This document shows, piece after piece, positions 48,678 through 56,057 of a stretch of DNA of 64,000 nt; the first letter of the stretch is position 1; each line of letters begins with the position of its first letter. Origin of the DNA: Polynucleobacter sp. Tro8-14-1. Its GTDB lineage: Bacteria; Pseudomonadota; Gammaproteobacteria; Burkholderiales; Burkholderiaceae. The stretch is from contig NZ_JACVPX010000002.1 of NCBI RefSeq assembly GCF_018881655.1, forward strand, positions 62,001-126,000. The letters are read 5' to 3'. The position numbers and the translations under genes are program-made. The notes beneath the pieces were generated by a model that was not told where the DNA came from, made no database searches, and was given only the letters and a program-made list of their open reading frames with translations.

Positions 48678-48716
48678 GTGCCCAAACCGTGCCCATTTTG
48701 TGCCTGCTCTGTGCCC
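48678..48716 (+). repeat. Four GTGCCC repeats in exact 11-bp phase (candidate integrase arm sites)
   Basis: GTGCCC (third copy GTGCCT) starts at 48678, 48689, 48700 and 48711, exactly one helical turn apart. Another direct copy lies at 48792 and an inverted copy, GGGCAC, at 48572 next to the tRNA end. This placement between att core and integrase gene fits arm-type recombinase binding sites; binding is inferred. Confidence 0.65.
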
Positions 48717-48809
48717 ACCCTTTTTGATCTATGCTGGTTTTGAGTATTAGCCTCAAATTGGCACACTTACCGCCTTAATACCTAGATTTCTGTGCCCAAG
48801 GCGAAATGA

Positions 48810-49025
48810 CTAGTCATTTTGAGCATCTGGTAGGTATTCAAATAGATCTTCGACTTTGCAATCGAAAAATTTGCATAGCTTACTAATTGCATCTAAATCG
48901 ACCCTTGCAGCAGTTTCATCGTAAAGCAGGGTGATGGTGTTCCGATGCAAGCCAGTCTCACGAGCGACATCTACCAACTTAAGTTTTCTTTCACCCATAA
49001 GGGTCGATAAATGGCATTTTATCAT
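48810..49025 (-). CDS. Small Xre-family (Cro/CI-type) repressor
   Basis: 71 residues, essentially one helix-turn-helix domain: KLKLVDVARETGLHRNTITLLYDE is the recognition unit, followed by DAISKLCKFFDCKVEDLF, as in short Xre regulators. It is divergent from the excisionase-like and integrase genes. Palindromic AATGTCATT boxes in the shared promoter region suggest it controls both directions. Confidence 0.85.
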   Translation of the reverse strand: MIKCHLSTLMGERKLKLVDVARETGLHRNTITLLYDETAARVDLDAISKLCKFFDCKVEDLFEYLPDAQND

Positions 49026-49063
49026 TCTGAATAGCTTTTTTTAATATTAAATGTAAAAAGTGC

Positions 49064-49098
49064 TTGCTAAATGTCATTTACTCATGCATAATGTCATT
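49064..49098 (+). promoter_or_regulatory. Excisionase/integrase promoter with two AATGTCATT operators
   Basis: TTGCTA, a 17-nt spacer and CATAAT form a good promoter. One palindromic box, AAATGTCATTT (49069-49079), lies in the spacer, and a second, AATGTCATT (49090-49098), overlaps the -10, with centres 20 bp apart. A related box, AAATGGCATTT, is at 49009-49019 inside the repressor gene start. Binding of the adjacent Xre protein would block the promoter. Confidence 0.65.
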
Positions 49099-49167
49099 CA
49101 GGATGGCAAAAGTTAATTAAGAATTACTTTTCGCCACTTTGATTGATTTTACTACATGGAGTTAACA

Positions 49168-49404
49168 ATGGCACAGACCTATCTCACCACTGAAGAGCTT
49201 TCAGCTCGCATCAAATATGACCCCCGCACGATTCGGGATCAACTTAAAGATTCTGTCTTATTAGAGGGACGTCATTATTTCCGCCCTTTTGGCGGAAGAA
49301 AGATTCTCTATATCTGGGAAGTTATTGAGGATGACATGACAAAGGCGATCTCTTCGACCCTAAATCAAATCCCAATGGCAAGAGGGGGCGTTGTTCATGT
49401 CTAA
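49168..49404 (+). CDS. Excisionase-like DNA-binding protein
   Basis: 78 residues from ATG at 49168 with GGAG 7 nt upstream; the ORF-track start at 49156 leaves no such site. The winged-helix-like start YLTTEELSARIKYDPRTIRDQLKDSVLLEGRHY and the IWEVIEDDM segment resemble small excisionase/AlpA-type proteins. It overlaps the integrase start by 8 nt, so the two are coupled. Confidence 0.75.
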   Translation: MAQTYLTTEELSARIKYDPRTIRDQLKDSVLLEGRHYFRPFGGRKILYIWEVIEDDMTKAISSTLNQIPMARGGVVHV

Positions 49405-50956
49405 CATTCGCGTCAGAAAAGAAACTGGGCGCCTCTTTCTGGATTTCCGAGTTTTTGGGATTCGCTGTAGAGAGCAAACGGAATTGGGTGACTCCAAGGC
49501 TAACCGCAAATTACTGGCCAAGCTAGATGAAAACATCAAAGTAGCTGTAGCCAATGGCTCTTACCGCCATGAGCACTTCTTTCCAATGAGTAAACGCATT
49601 GCAGAAGTAGAAGAAGCACGACTGGCTATTAGCACCCCTGCTATTAATAAGGCTCCCACCAACTTGGTTTTAGCCATTGCTGGAATGCTACCCGACCGCC
49701 CGCCATCAACCCATCGTCAAACCCCACTGTTTTCCGACTTTGCCAATCAATGGTACTCAGAGATGGAAGTAGGGTGGAAGCGTTCGCATCGCACTACTAC
49801 TAGAGGTGTCCTGGATAACTTTCTAATTCCTCAATTTGGCCAAAAGACGGTAAATGAGATTAAAAAGGGTGAAATTCTCGCTTTTAGATCATCTTTAGCG
49901 AAGTTACCCGGAATTAAGAACAAAGAGAGCCTTTCAGCTTCTCGCATCAACCACATCATGACCCCGCTGCGGATGATATTGACAGAGGCTGCCGATCGCT
50001 ATGAATTTGCCCCGGCCTTTATCAATATCAAACCTTTAAGAGTGGGCAAGACCGATGTGCAGCCGTTCACGATGCAAGAAGTCCAAGACATTCTTCACAC
50101 GGTTCGAGCTGACTTTCGCAACTACTATATCGTTCGCTTCTTTACGGGGACCCGTACTGGTGAGATCGATGGCCTCAAATGGCAGTACGTTGATTTTGAA
50201 CGTCGCACGATTTCCATAAAAGAGACGATTGTGAATGACTATGAGGAAACTCCCAAAACGGGAGAGTCCGAGCGTGACATCCAAATGTCCCAGATGGTCT
50301 TTGATGCGCTTTTGGCTCAGCACAAAGTAACAGGGCAGGGCGTGTATGTTTTTGCAACCAGTGCTGGAACGCCCATTTCTCATCGCAATATTTCTAAGCG
50401 AGTTTGGTATCCGCTCTTAAGATTATTGGGCCTGAAAAAGCGAGTGCCCTATCAAACTCGCCATACCTATGCCACCCTCATGTTGGCTTCTGGCGAGGCC
50501 CCCGAATGGATCGCCCGTCAGATGGGACACACCACTACCGAGATGCTCTTTCGGGTGTACTCAAGATTCATTCCAAACTTGACCCGCCAGGATGGAAGCG
50601 CCTTTGAACGACTCATGGCAGCGCAGATGCAAGACCAGCCGCACCCCATTGTGAACCCCCAATCACTCAATGAAGTAAGCGCCCACTCAGTTATAAATCC
50701 CAACAGCATTGGAGTGAATCATTTACCGAAAACTCAGAGTCGGGTGACTGAGAAAGTTGAACAAGCACCAGAATTACCTGAGCCCGAAACCCCAAAGCCT
50801 CCAGTTGCACTGCCCAACACTCGAATCAATCCAAGTGCTGATGCTGCACTGATCGCTAATCCTTGGCTAGAAATTGCCAAACATTCTGGTCTTTCTATGC
50901 CCCCTAAAGTCGACCCAACCCCACCCTCAGATCACCCAAAGGGAGGCCTTTTATGA
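49397..50956 (+). CDS. Tyrosine recombinase (phage-type integrase)
   Basis: 519 residues from ATG at 49397, with AGAGGGGG 9 nt upstream. An N-terminal arm-DNA-binding segment (IRVRKETGRLFLDFRVFG, as in DUF3596-type integrases) is followed by a core-binding SAM-like domain (about 110-200) and the catalytic domain. Catalytic residues are the Arg in GTRTGEIDG, RHTY, the MGH histidine and the Tyr in FRVYSRF. A Pro-rich tail of about 110 residues follows. It probably moves the island at tRNA-Arg. Its stop overlaps the next gene (ATGA). Confidence 0.95.
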   Translation: MSNIRVRKETGRLFLDFRVFGIRCREQTELGDSKANRKLLAKLDENIKVAVANGSYRHEHFFPMSKRIAEVEEARLAISTPAINKAPTNLVLAIAGMLPDRPPSTHRQTPLFSDFANQWYSEMEVGWKRSHRTTTRGVLDNFLIPQFGQKTVNEIKKGEILAFRSSLAKLPGIKNKESLSASRINHIMTPLRMILTEAADRYEFAPAFINIKPLRVGKTDVQPFTMQEVQDILHTVRADFRNYYIVRFFTGTRTGEIDGLKWQYVDFERRTISIKETIVNDYEETPKTGESERDIQMSQMVFDALLAQHKVTGQGVYVFATSAGTPISHRNISKRVWYPLLRLLGLKKRVPYQTRHTYATLMLASGEAPEWIARQMGHTTTEMLFRVYSRFIPNLTRQDGSAFERLMAAQMQDQPHPIVNPQSLNEVSAHSVINPNSIGVNHLPKTQSRVTEKVEQAPELPEPETPKPPVALPNTRINPSADAALIANPWLEIAKHSGLSMPPKVDPTPPSDHPKGGLL

Positions 50957-52758
50957 GGCTCGCCAAACTCCTTACTTCAACCCATCACCAACCACTTGAG
51001 AAAACTATGGCACCTAAATACAAGCTTTATGGCAATGCAACTGATGACTTTATATTTGAATTAGTTTGCAAATACGACCCCTCAAATTTGAGCCACCTTC
51101 AAGACCTAGACTCAGTTTTGTATAACGAAATTGGGCGACGCAAAACCCTCAGAACGCGTTTAAGCGATACACGAGGATGGCGCAGGGGAGTAGAGAATTG
51201 GGAATCCTATAAATTACCCGACTGGCTAAATCTGTGCGAACAATTTAAGTCTGCTGGAGAATTTCGCGATAGTTATGGTGCCGCTCAAAGTGCTGCACAT
51301 AACTTAGGTCTTTGGCCTGAAATAGAAAAATTAATGGTTGATTCTGGGAAATGGTCCAACCAACTTTATGGCATTGATGGTCGCAAATATGCCAGTCGCT
51401 CGGAACTCATTGTCGCCAATTGGCTTCATTACTCAAAAATTGACTACATCAGCCATCCAAAGCTAAAACTGCAAGAAACAAGCAAGCCGTACAGAGGTGA
51501 TTTTCAATTGCCCATGGTGGCAAATATTGAAGTATTTATGTTCTCCAAAGACGGGGTCAAGTGTCGAACAAACTTACCGAATTGGAGCAAAGACTACCTA
51601 AATAATCGCCAAAAAAAGGAGCTCTATTATGAAACGGAGGGGTTACCATTCATTGCGATTGAGGCTGAAATTTATCGTCAACATGGCTATAAGAGATATT
51701 TAAGTCATATCCAGCAAGAATTTATCAACCTTGGCCTTGAGTTATGCGATCCCACAAATTTCCCAATTGAATATAGTCAACATGACCTTGGTATTAATTG
51801 GGCTTTAGATGATTTTATAAATTACGCTCAAACCAACAATATTCAATTTCTGTCGCATTTTCAGAAGAACGCGCAAGATCTATATAACCTAATCAAAATT
51901 AAAGGCCTTCGTAAGCAAGTTAGAGTTAAGCTCGATGAACTCTATGCAAGAAGGTCTATTGCATACAAAGAAGAGTTGAGGCCTATTGAAGATGTCAGGG
52001 CAGATTGCCTTCGACTGGGAATTATCGAAAGATCTCAATATGAACATGCGCACCAAAAAGGTCTTTTCCCGACAGATACGCCTTATTCAATATTGCAAAG
52101 CTATGGAATGACATGGTTTGAGTTTATTAACGGTAGAAAAATTGATGATTTTTGGGCTTGGGAGACTGCAAAGCAATTTGTACGCTCCTTTAACTTCCAA
52201 TCAAAAACAGAATTTGAGAAACATCCCAAGACGGGTAGCGACTGGGGCTTCATCAGAAAATCCCCAACAGCCCCAAGCGGCGGATATTCGGAGTGGACTA
52301 GTTGGCCGGACTTTCTGGGAAATACCAGCCCCATAGAGCAGGAACGTATAAAAGCTGAAATTGAAATTACAAATAAACTTATCAACGAATTTAAGACACT
52401 TGACACTAAGGCATCCGTCTTTTACCTAAAAAAATTAGGCCTACATGGCACTAGACTATTGAATAAAACAAGGGGGAGGCTTTATGAGGATCTACAAAGA
52501 CGACCGGACTGGATTCAATTGCGCGATATGCTCGCATCACGCATTCCAAAAGTTAAAACCATTTCAGAAGCTATAGAAATACTCCTATTTGAAAAATGCT
52601 TCTATTTTTCGGACTTTATAGCTCAGCGAGAGTCAAACCCCAACCTGCAGCGAATTCCCAAGCATCCCGACAGACTTGGTAAGGGGATTTTTGAGCTTGT
52701 CCGTAAAGCCGTGGGGTTGCCCACACATGATTCCAAGATGCGAAGTTCACTTAGTTAG
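50953..52758 (+). CDS. Putative PD-(D/E)XK-type nuclease with integrase-repeat-like segments
   Basis: 601 residues. The start at 50953 has a strong AAAGGGAGG site inside the integrase gene and a 4-nt ATGA overlap. Residues 95-125 (EFRDSYGAAQSAAHNLGLW) look like the small helical repeats found beside Vsr-like nucleases. Residues 145-240 fit a PD-(D/E)XK core: SRSELIVANWL (Glu), YRGDFQLP (Asp), IEVF (Glu), a following KK, then FIAIEAE. Residues about 345-396 and 402-456 resemble phage-integrase repeat units (EWTSWPDFLG end). Function is inferred: a DNA-cutting partner of the recombinase or a defence/homing nuclease. Confidence 0.65.
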   Translation: MRLAKLLTSTHHQPLEKTMAPKYKLYGNATDDFIFELVCKYDPSNLSHLQDLDSVLYNEIGRRKTLRTRLSDTRGWRRGVENWESYKLPDWLNLCEQFKSAGEFRDSYGAAQSAAHNLGLWPEIEKLMVDSGKWSNQLYGIDGRKYASRSELIVANWLHYSKIDYISHPKLKLQETSKPYRGDFQLPMVANIEVFMFSKDGVKCRTNLPNWSKDYLNNRQKKELYYETEGLPFIAIEAEIYRQHGYKRYLSHIQQEFINLGLELCDPTNFPIEYSQHDLGINWALDDFINYAQTNNIQFLSHFQKNAQDLYNLIKIKGLRKQVRVKLDELYARRSIAYKEELRPIEDVRADCLRLGIIERSQYEHAHQKGLFPTDTPYSILQSYGMTWFEFINGRKIDDFWAWETAKQFVRSFNFQSKTEFEKHPKTGSDWGFIRKSPTAPSGGYSEWTSWPDFLGNTSPIEQERIKAEIEITNKLINEFKTLDTKASVFYLKKLGLHGTRLLNKTRGRLYEDLQRRPDWIQLRDMLASRIPKVKTISEAIEILLFEKCFYFSDFIAQRESNPNLQRIPKHPDRLGKGIFELVRKAVGLPTHDSKMRSSLS

Positions 52759-52824
52759 CATTGGATGAAAACCAGAAAGACCAATCAGCAATTGGTAGCC
52801 AATTCTTTGATTTATTTTGTGATT

Positions 52825-52868
52825 ATTTGATCAATATATTGACCAAATAATGTTTTTATGGTTAAAAT
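52825..52868 (+). promoter_or_regulatory. Promoter and operator of the Xre/nucleotidyltransferase pair
   Basis: An imperfect 24-bp palindrome, ATTTGATCAA-TATA-TTGACCAAAT, contains TTGACC as -35; TAAAAT follows after 18 nt as -10. The start codon at 52878 lies only about 10 nt after the -10 and has no Shine-Dalgarno, so the mRNA may be nearly leaderless. Autorepression by the Xre protein is the natural inference. Confidence 0.6.
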
Positions 52869-52877
52869 AATGATCAA

Positions 52878-53579
52878 ATGACTGCTTCTGAACTTAGCCC
52901 CATCCTAGAGCGCCAGTTGCTATTGCAACTAGGCGATCGCATTAAGCGCTTACGTAAAGCGCAAGGGCTTGGCACGGTCGAAGTATCTGCGTGCGCAAAA
53001 CTTACTCGTAATACTCTGCGGTCCATTGAAGCAGGCGATCCATCTCCTTCAATCGGCGCTTACCTAAGAGTGATGTCCGTTCTGGGCGTTAGCGGAGAGT
53101 TAGCGCTTTTGGCGGGCGACACGATGCAGGCCTCTCCAGCTGGATCAGCAGGAGCAAGGTCCAGACGCATTACCCCTAACGTACAAGTACGCGTTTTGCC
53201 AGATAACGCCGGGCACCGACTTCAAGATCTACAAAGTCTTGCCCTGCATGAAGAGGCTGTTCGGCTGGTAAAGACTGATCCTGCATTACTGCTACAAGCT
53301 CAAGATACCGTAGAGCGTTGGCTTGCTGCTGGCGATTCTCGCTCAGCTGGCCTATGGCGTGAATGGCAACTGATCTTAAGTGCAGGCTCTTGGCGCAAAG
53401 TGCTTGGCCGCACGAGGCATGCCCAGCAACTTAGACAAACCTCACCACTGGTGACCATTCTTCCAGATGAAGTGCGCCTTCGTATTTTGAAGGATGTGAG
53501 CGCGCTCAAAAAAGGGGTCGTATTTGGCAGCTCTATAACTGGCACCCAAGATGATGAAGCCTTCAAGGAGTTACCATGA
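52878..53579 (+). CDS. Xre-family regulator, antitoxin-like partner of a nucleotidyltransferase
   Basis: 233 residues. Residues 15-75 are an HTH_3 domain (LGDRIKRLRKAQGLGTVEVSACAKLTRNTLRSIEAG). The remainder (AGDTMQASPAGSAG linker, then a helical domain to about 230) is unassigned but carries conserved-looking WREWQLIL and LLP-type motifs. It overlaps the next gene by 4 nt (ATGA), giving a tight two-gene module. Codon use is more GC-rich than the genes that follow, suggesting separate origin. Confidence 0.8.
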   Translation: MTASELSPILERQLLLQLGDRIKRLRKAQGLGTVEVSACAKLTRNTLRSIEAGDPSPSIGAYLRVMSVLGVSGELALLAGDTMQASPAGSAGARSRRITPNVQVRVLPDNAGHRLQDLQSLALHEEAVRLVKTDPALLLQAQDTVERWLAAGDSRSAGLWREWQLILSAGSWRKVLGRTRHAQQLRQTSPLVTILPDEVRLRILKDVSALKKGVVFGSSITGTQDDEAFKELP

Positions 53580-54136
53580 CACGAGAAGAGCTAGAGCACA
53601 TCATTCGCGCCAGCGCTGATGTCACCAACCAATATGAATTTGTGATCATCGGCAGCCAGTCAATGCTAGGCCAAGTGCCCAATCCAGAAAAGGTCTTCAC
53701 CGTTTCTATGGAAGCGGACATCTATCCACGACAGGCTCCTGACTTGGCTGATGAGATTGATGGTGCAATTGGTGAAGGCTCGCAATTCCACGAGACTTAT
53801 GGTTACTACGCTCAAGGTGTGGGGCCGGATACCGCAATACTGCCAAAAGACTGGATGTCGCGTATCCATCGCGTGCAAAACAACAATACCAATGGTCGAG
53901 TGGGGTACTGCCTTGATGTGCTTGATCTCTTTCTTGCAAAGGCTGCGGCAGGGCGGGACAAAGATCGAGAGTTTTGTATGGCGCTACTGGAGTACGCCTA
54001 CCTTGCGCCCGCTCAAGCCCTAGAGTTGGTGCCGACTATGCCGCTCGATGATGGTGTGCAGCGAACGCTACGCGCAACGATTCGTCGCTGGGCAAAAGCA
54101 TTACGAGATGCGGGTCACGATATTCCACAGGATTAA
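53576..54136 (+). CDS. Nucleotidyltransferase-fold protein (DUF6036-like, toxin-like)
   Basis: 186 residues. FVIIGSQSMLGQ supplies the GS motif of the nucleotidyltransferase fold and MEADIYPR the acidic metal-binding strand; a YCLDVLDLFLAKAAAGRDKDREF segment follows. The nearest family I recognise is DUF6036/AbiEii-MNT-like proteins, which pair with Xre or AbiEi-type partners in toxin-antitoxin or abortive-infection modules. The coupling to the upstream HTH gene supports this. Substrate unknown. Confidence 0.75.
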   Translation: MTREELEHIIRASADVTNQYEFVIIGSQSMLGQVPNPEKVFTVSMEADIYPRQAPDLADEIDGAIGEGSQFHETYGYYAQGVGPDTAILPKDWMSRIHRVQNNNTNGRVGYCLDVLDLFLAKAAAGRDKDREFCMALLEYAYLAPAQALELVPTMPLDDGVQRTLRATIRRWAKALRDAGHDIPQD

Positions 54137-54175
54137 AAGTGAATCATTACCTCCATCACCATTAAGAATATTGAT

Positions 54176-54221
54176 CTAGATAGAGCGTGCAATTAACTAT
54201 CCTCCATCTATCAAGCTCGAT
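54176..54221. repeat. Imperfect flanking repeat, copy 1
   Basis: CTAGAT...GCAATTAACTATCCTCCATCTA...AAGCTCGAT aligns with copy 2 at 54916-54958 at about 26 of 33 positions in the shared 3' part. The copies bracket the one-TM protein gene and this one overlaps its stop codon. Confidence 0.5.
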
Positions 54222-54843
54222 CTAATTCTGATAAGACTTCTAGCGTCATGTCTCGATTGCTTTTTCTTTTATCAATCAACTCCCAGTCTTTTTCCAACTC
54301 CGCACTTGAGCTGCACTTGACCAATAGCTGAGTTACTTCGGCTACTCCAATTAACGCCTCTTCTTTAGTTTTTGCAATCATTCTTGAAATGATCAACCTG
54401 GTCTCTTCTTTTCTTGGGCTGCTGAGAGCATTGACCATCAAGACGGTTAACCTTAATCCCCTTGAAGTCTCAAGAACTCTCGCCATTAACCCTGCATCTG
54501 AAATTATTGATAGCGGCATGGAATGCATTCTTCTATCAAGCTCTTGAAACTCATCTGCCTGAATATCCCATCTCACATGCTCGCTATTTAGCTTGGTCAG
54601 GCACATTTGGGCTTGATTAGAAATTTCAAGAAATATCCACTTCAGAGCATTTAACTGTTTGCGGCTCTCCAGCCTCGAGGCCTCTATTCTTCGAGCCTCC
54701 TCTTTAGACTGCTGATAGATGATTGCCAAGATGCCAAGAATTATTGCGCAGACTGAGCCTATAGCCTGAACCCAGGCCGCACACTCTGTGCGAGTAAAAG
54801 AAACTGGGACTAAAAGGCAGGTGTTACAAATATCGTAGTCCAT
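54211..54843 (-). CDS. One-TM protein of unknown function with a helical cytoplasmic part
   Basis: 210 residues. A short N-terminus with several cysteines (ICNTCLL) precedes one transmembrane helix (WVQAIGSVCAIILGILAIIYQQ, about 24-45). A highly charged segment (SKEEARRIEASRLESRKQL) then enters a long helical, probably coiled-coil region to the end. I do not recognise the family. Proteins of this outline are frequent in accessory islands. It is oriented against its neighbours and flanked by imperfect direct repeats, so it may be an independent cassette. Confidence 0.7.
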   Translation of the reverse strand: MDYDICNTCLLVPVSFTRTECAAWVQAIGSVCAIILGILAIIYQQSKEEARRIEASRLESRKQLNALKWIFLEISNQAQMCLTKLNSEHVRWDIQADEFQELDRRMHSMPLSIISDAGLMARVLETSRGLRLTVLMVNALSSPRKEETRLIISRMIAKTKEEALIGVAEVTQLLVKCSSSAELEKDWELIDKRKSNRDMTLEVLSELDRA

Positions 54844-54915
54844 TGCAGCCCCTTTTATTCAATATCCAAATATTAAGCGTCCCGCAACAACTAGATGCAA
54901 ATTAGTTTATTCCAT

Positions 54916-54958
54916 CTAGATCAGGCAATAAGCGATCCTCTATCTAACGAGGCTTGAT
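54916..54958. repeat. Imperfect flanking repeat, copy 2
   Basis: CTAGAT...GCAATAAGCGATCCTCTATCTA...AGGCTTGAT, related to copy 1 at 54176-54221. It sits inside a longer inverted pair, TATTCCATC (54909) and GATGGAATA (54957). Confidence 0.5.
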
Positions 54959-54975
54959 GGAATAGGGCTGGCGAG

Positions 54976-55006
54976 GATTGCCCCAATCGGCCAAAGATGG
55001 GAAGAT
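54976..55006 (+). repeat. 31-bp motif upstream of the AbiJ-like gene, copy 1
   Basis: GATTGCC, eight variable bases, then CCAAAGATGGGAAGAT. A second copy lies upstream of the DUF2971 gene at 57366-57396; 25 of 31 positions match, 15 of 16 in the 3' part. It is possibly a shared regulatory or insertion-site sequence. Confidence 0.6.
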
Positions 55007-55032
55007 GAGTAATTACTTTTGGAGCCCTATAA

Positions 55033-55848
55033 ATGCTTTTTAGCGAAAGAAATGGTCATAGCCAACTACCCTCGAACCTAAAACCTGATTCCATTTCGCC
55101 TACGCTCCGAAATTCCTTATGGAATGAAGTAATAGAGTGGATTGACACTCAAGACTTGGGAAGCGTTTGCTACTTAATTTGGAAAAATTTCTTTAAAACC
55201 CCAACAGACAAAATGCCCGCAATTGAGAGCTATAGGGGCATAAGTTATGCCCACGCTTGGGCACAAGCCAGAGAATATTACTTCTCATGCCCATGGCATA
55301 AAGTGTTTAGCTTTATCGAGTTTCTAATTTCTACAGACCCTTATGGCCCGCTTGCGAAAAAGATAAATGCTATTTTGATTGAAGAGGTGTCTGCATATCG
55401 CATATTTAATAATCACTTCATTCAAATAACCGACCAACATGAACTTTCGGCGCTATTAGAAGGTATTTCATATAAGGGAATTTTTTCTCCAGTATCTCAC
55501 CACATTCAATCTTCTATAGACCTATTATCGAGTCGCGAAAATCCGGACTATCGGAATTCAATTAAGGAAGCAATTTCAGCAGTTGAAGCAATGGGAAAAA
55601 TAATTACCAATCAGCCAAATGCAACTCTTGGCGAAATACTTAAAACACTTGAGTCAAAACATAAACTTCATGGAGCCCTAAAGAACGGCTACTTAAGTCT
55701 ATATGGCTATACAAGTGATGCTAATGGCATTAGACACGGGCTAATGGAAGAATCAAATCTAACGCAAGCAGACGCCAAATATTTTTTATTGTCATGCACT
55801 AGCTTTGTAAATTACTTGAAGACTTTTGTTGCAAACTCAAAAGAATAG
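55033..55848 (+). CDS. AbiJ-like abortive-infection protein with HEPN-type C-terminal domain
   Basis: 271 residues. The start MLFSERNGHSQLPS... LRNSLWNEVIEWI matches the AbiJ N-terminal domain type 4 pattern as I know it. The C-terminal third (DYRNSIKEAISAVEAMGKII ... ANGIRHGLMEES) is helical with an Arg-His pair typical of HEPN-related RNases near residue 234. AbiJ proteins give phage resistance by abortive infection in lactococci. GGAG lies upstream of the ATG. A 31-bp motif shared with the DUF2971 gene precedes it. Confidence 0.7.
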   Translation: MLFSERNGHSQLPSNLKPDSISPTLRNSLWNEVIEWIDTQDLGSVCYLIWKNFFKTPTDKMPAIESYRGISYAHAWAQAREYYFSCPWHKVFSFIEFLISTDPYGPLAKKINAILIEEVSAYRIFNNHFIQITDQHELSALLEGISYKGIFSPVSHHIQSSIDLLSSRENPDYRNSIKEAISAVEAMGKIITNQPNATLGEILKTLESKHKLHGALKNGYLSLYGYTSDANGIRHGLMEESNLTQADAKYFLLSCTSFVNYLKTFVANSKE

Positions 55849-56029
55849 AAAAGATATTGGAACCATTTGCCCGGCCTGCGGAAAAACCAACGACTGCCAA
55901 TTGGCAAGCGATAAGAAATGTTGGTGCTTTGATGTGCCAGTTGACAAGTTCAAACTAGAACAAGTCCTTAAAGACAAATCAAAAGATCAATGTCTGTGTA
56001 AGAATTGCTTGAAGAAGTTAAGCGTCTAG
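55826..56029 (+). CDS. Cysteine-rich CWC-family mini-protein
   Basis: Up to 67 residues. ICPACGKTNDCQLASDKKCWCF and a C-terminal CLCKNCLKKL give the metal-binding pattern of the CWC family (PF14375-like). There is no ATG, only TTG codons at 55826 and 55829 that overlap the AbiJ-like gene, so the start is uncertain and translation is probably coupled. Role unknown. Confidence 0.65.
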   Translation: MLQTQKNRKDIGTICPACGKTNDCQLASDKKCWCFDVPVDKFKLEQVLKDKSKDQCLCKNCLKKLSV

Positions 56030-56057
56030 AGTTTAGACGCTCGCCACAAAAGAGTAA

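Noticed and set aside
48678-48716. The GTGCCC repeats as a short CRISPR array
   Set aside because: The repeat unit is 6 bp with 5-bp gaps, far too short, and no cas genes are present.
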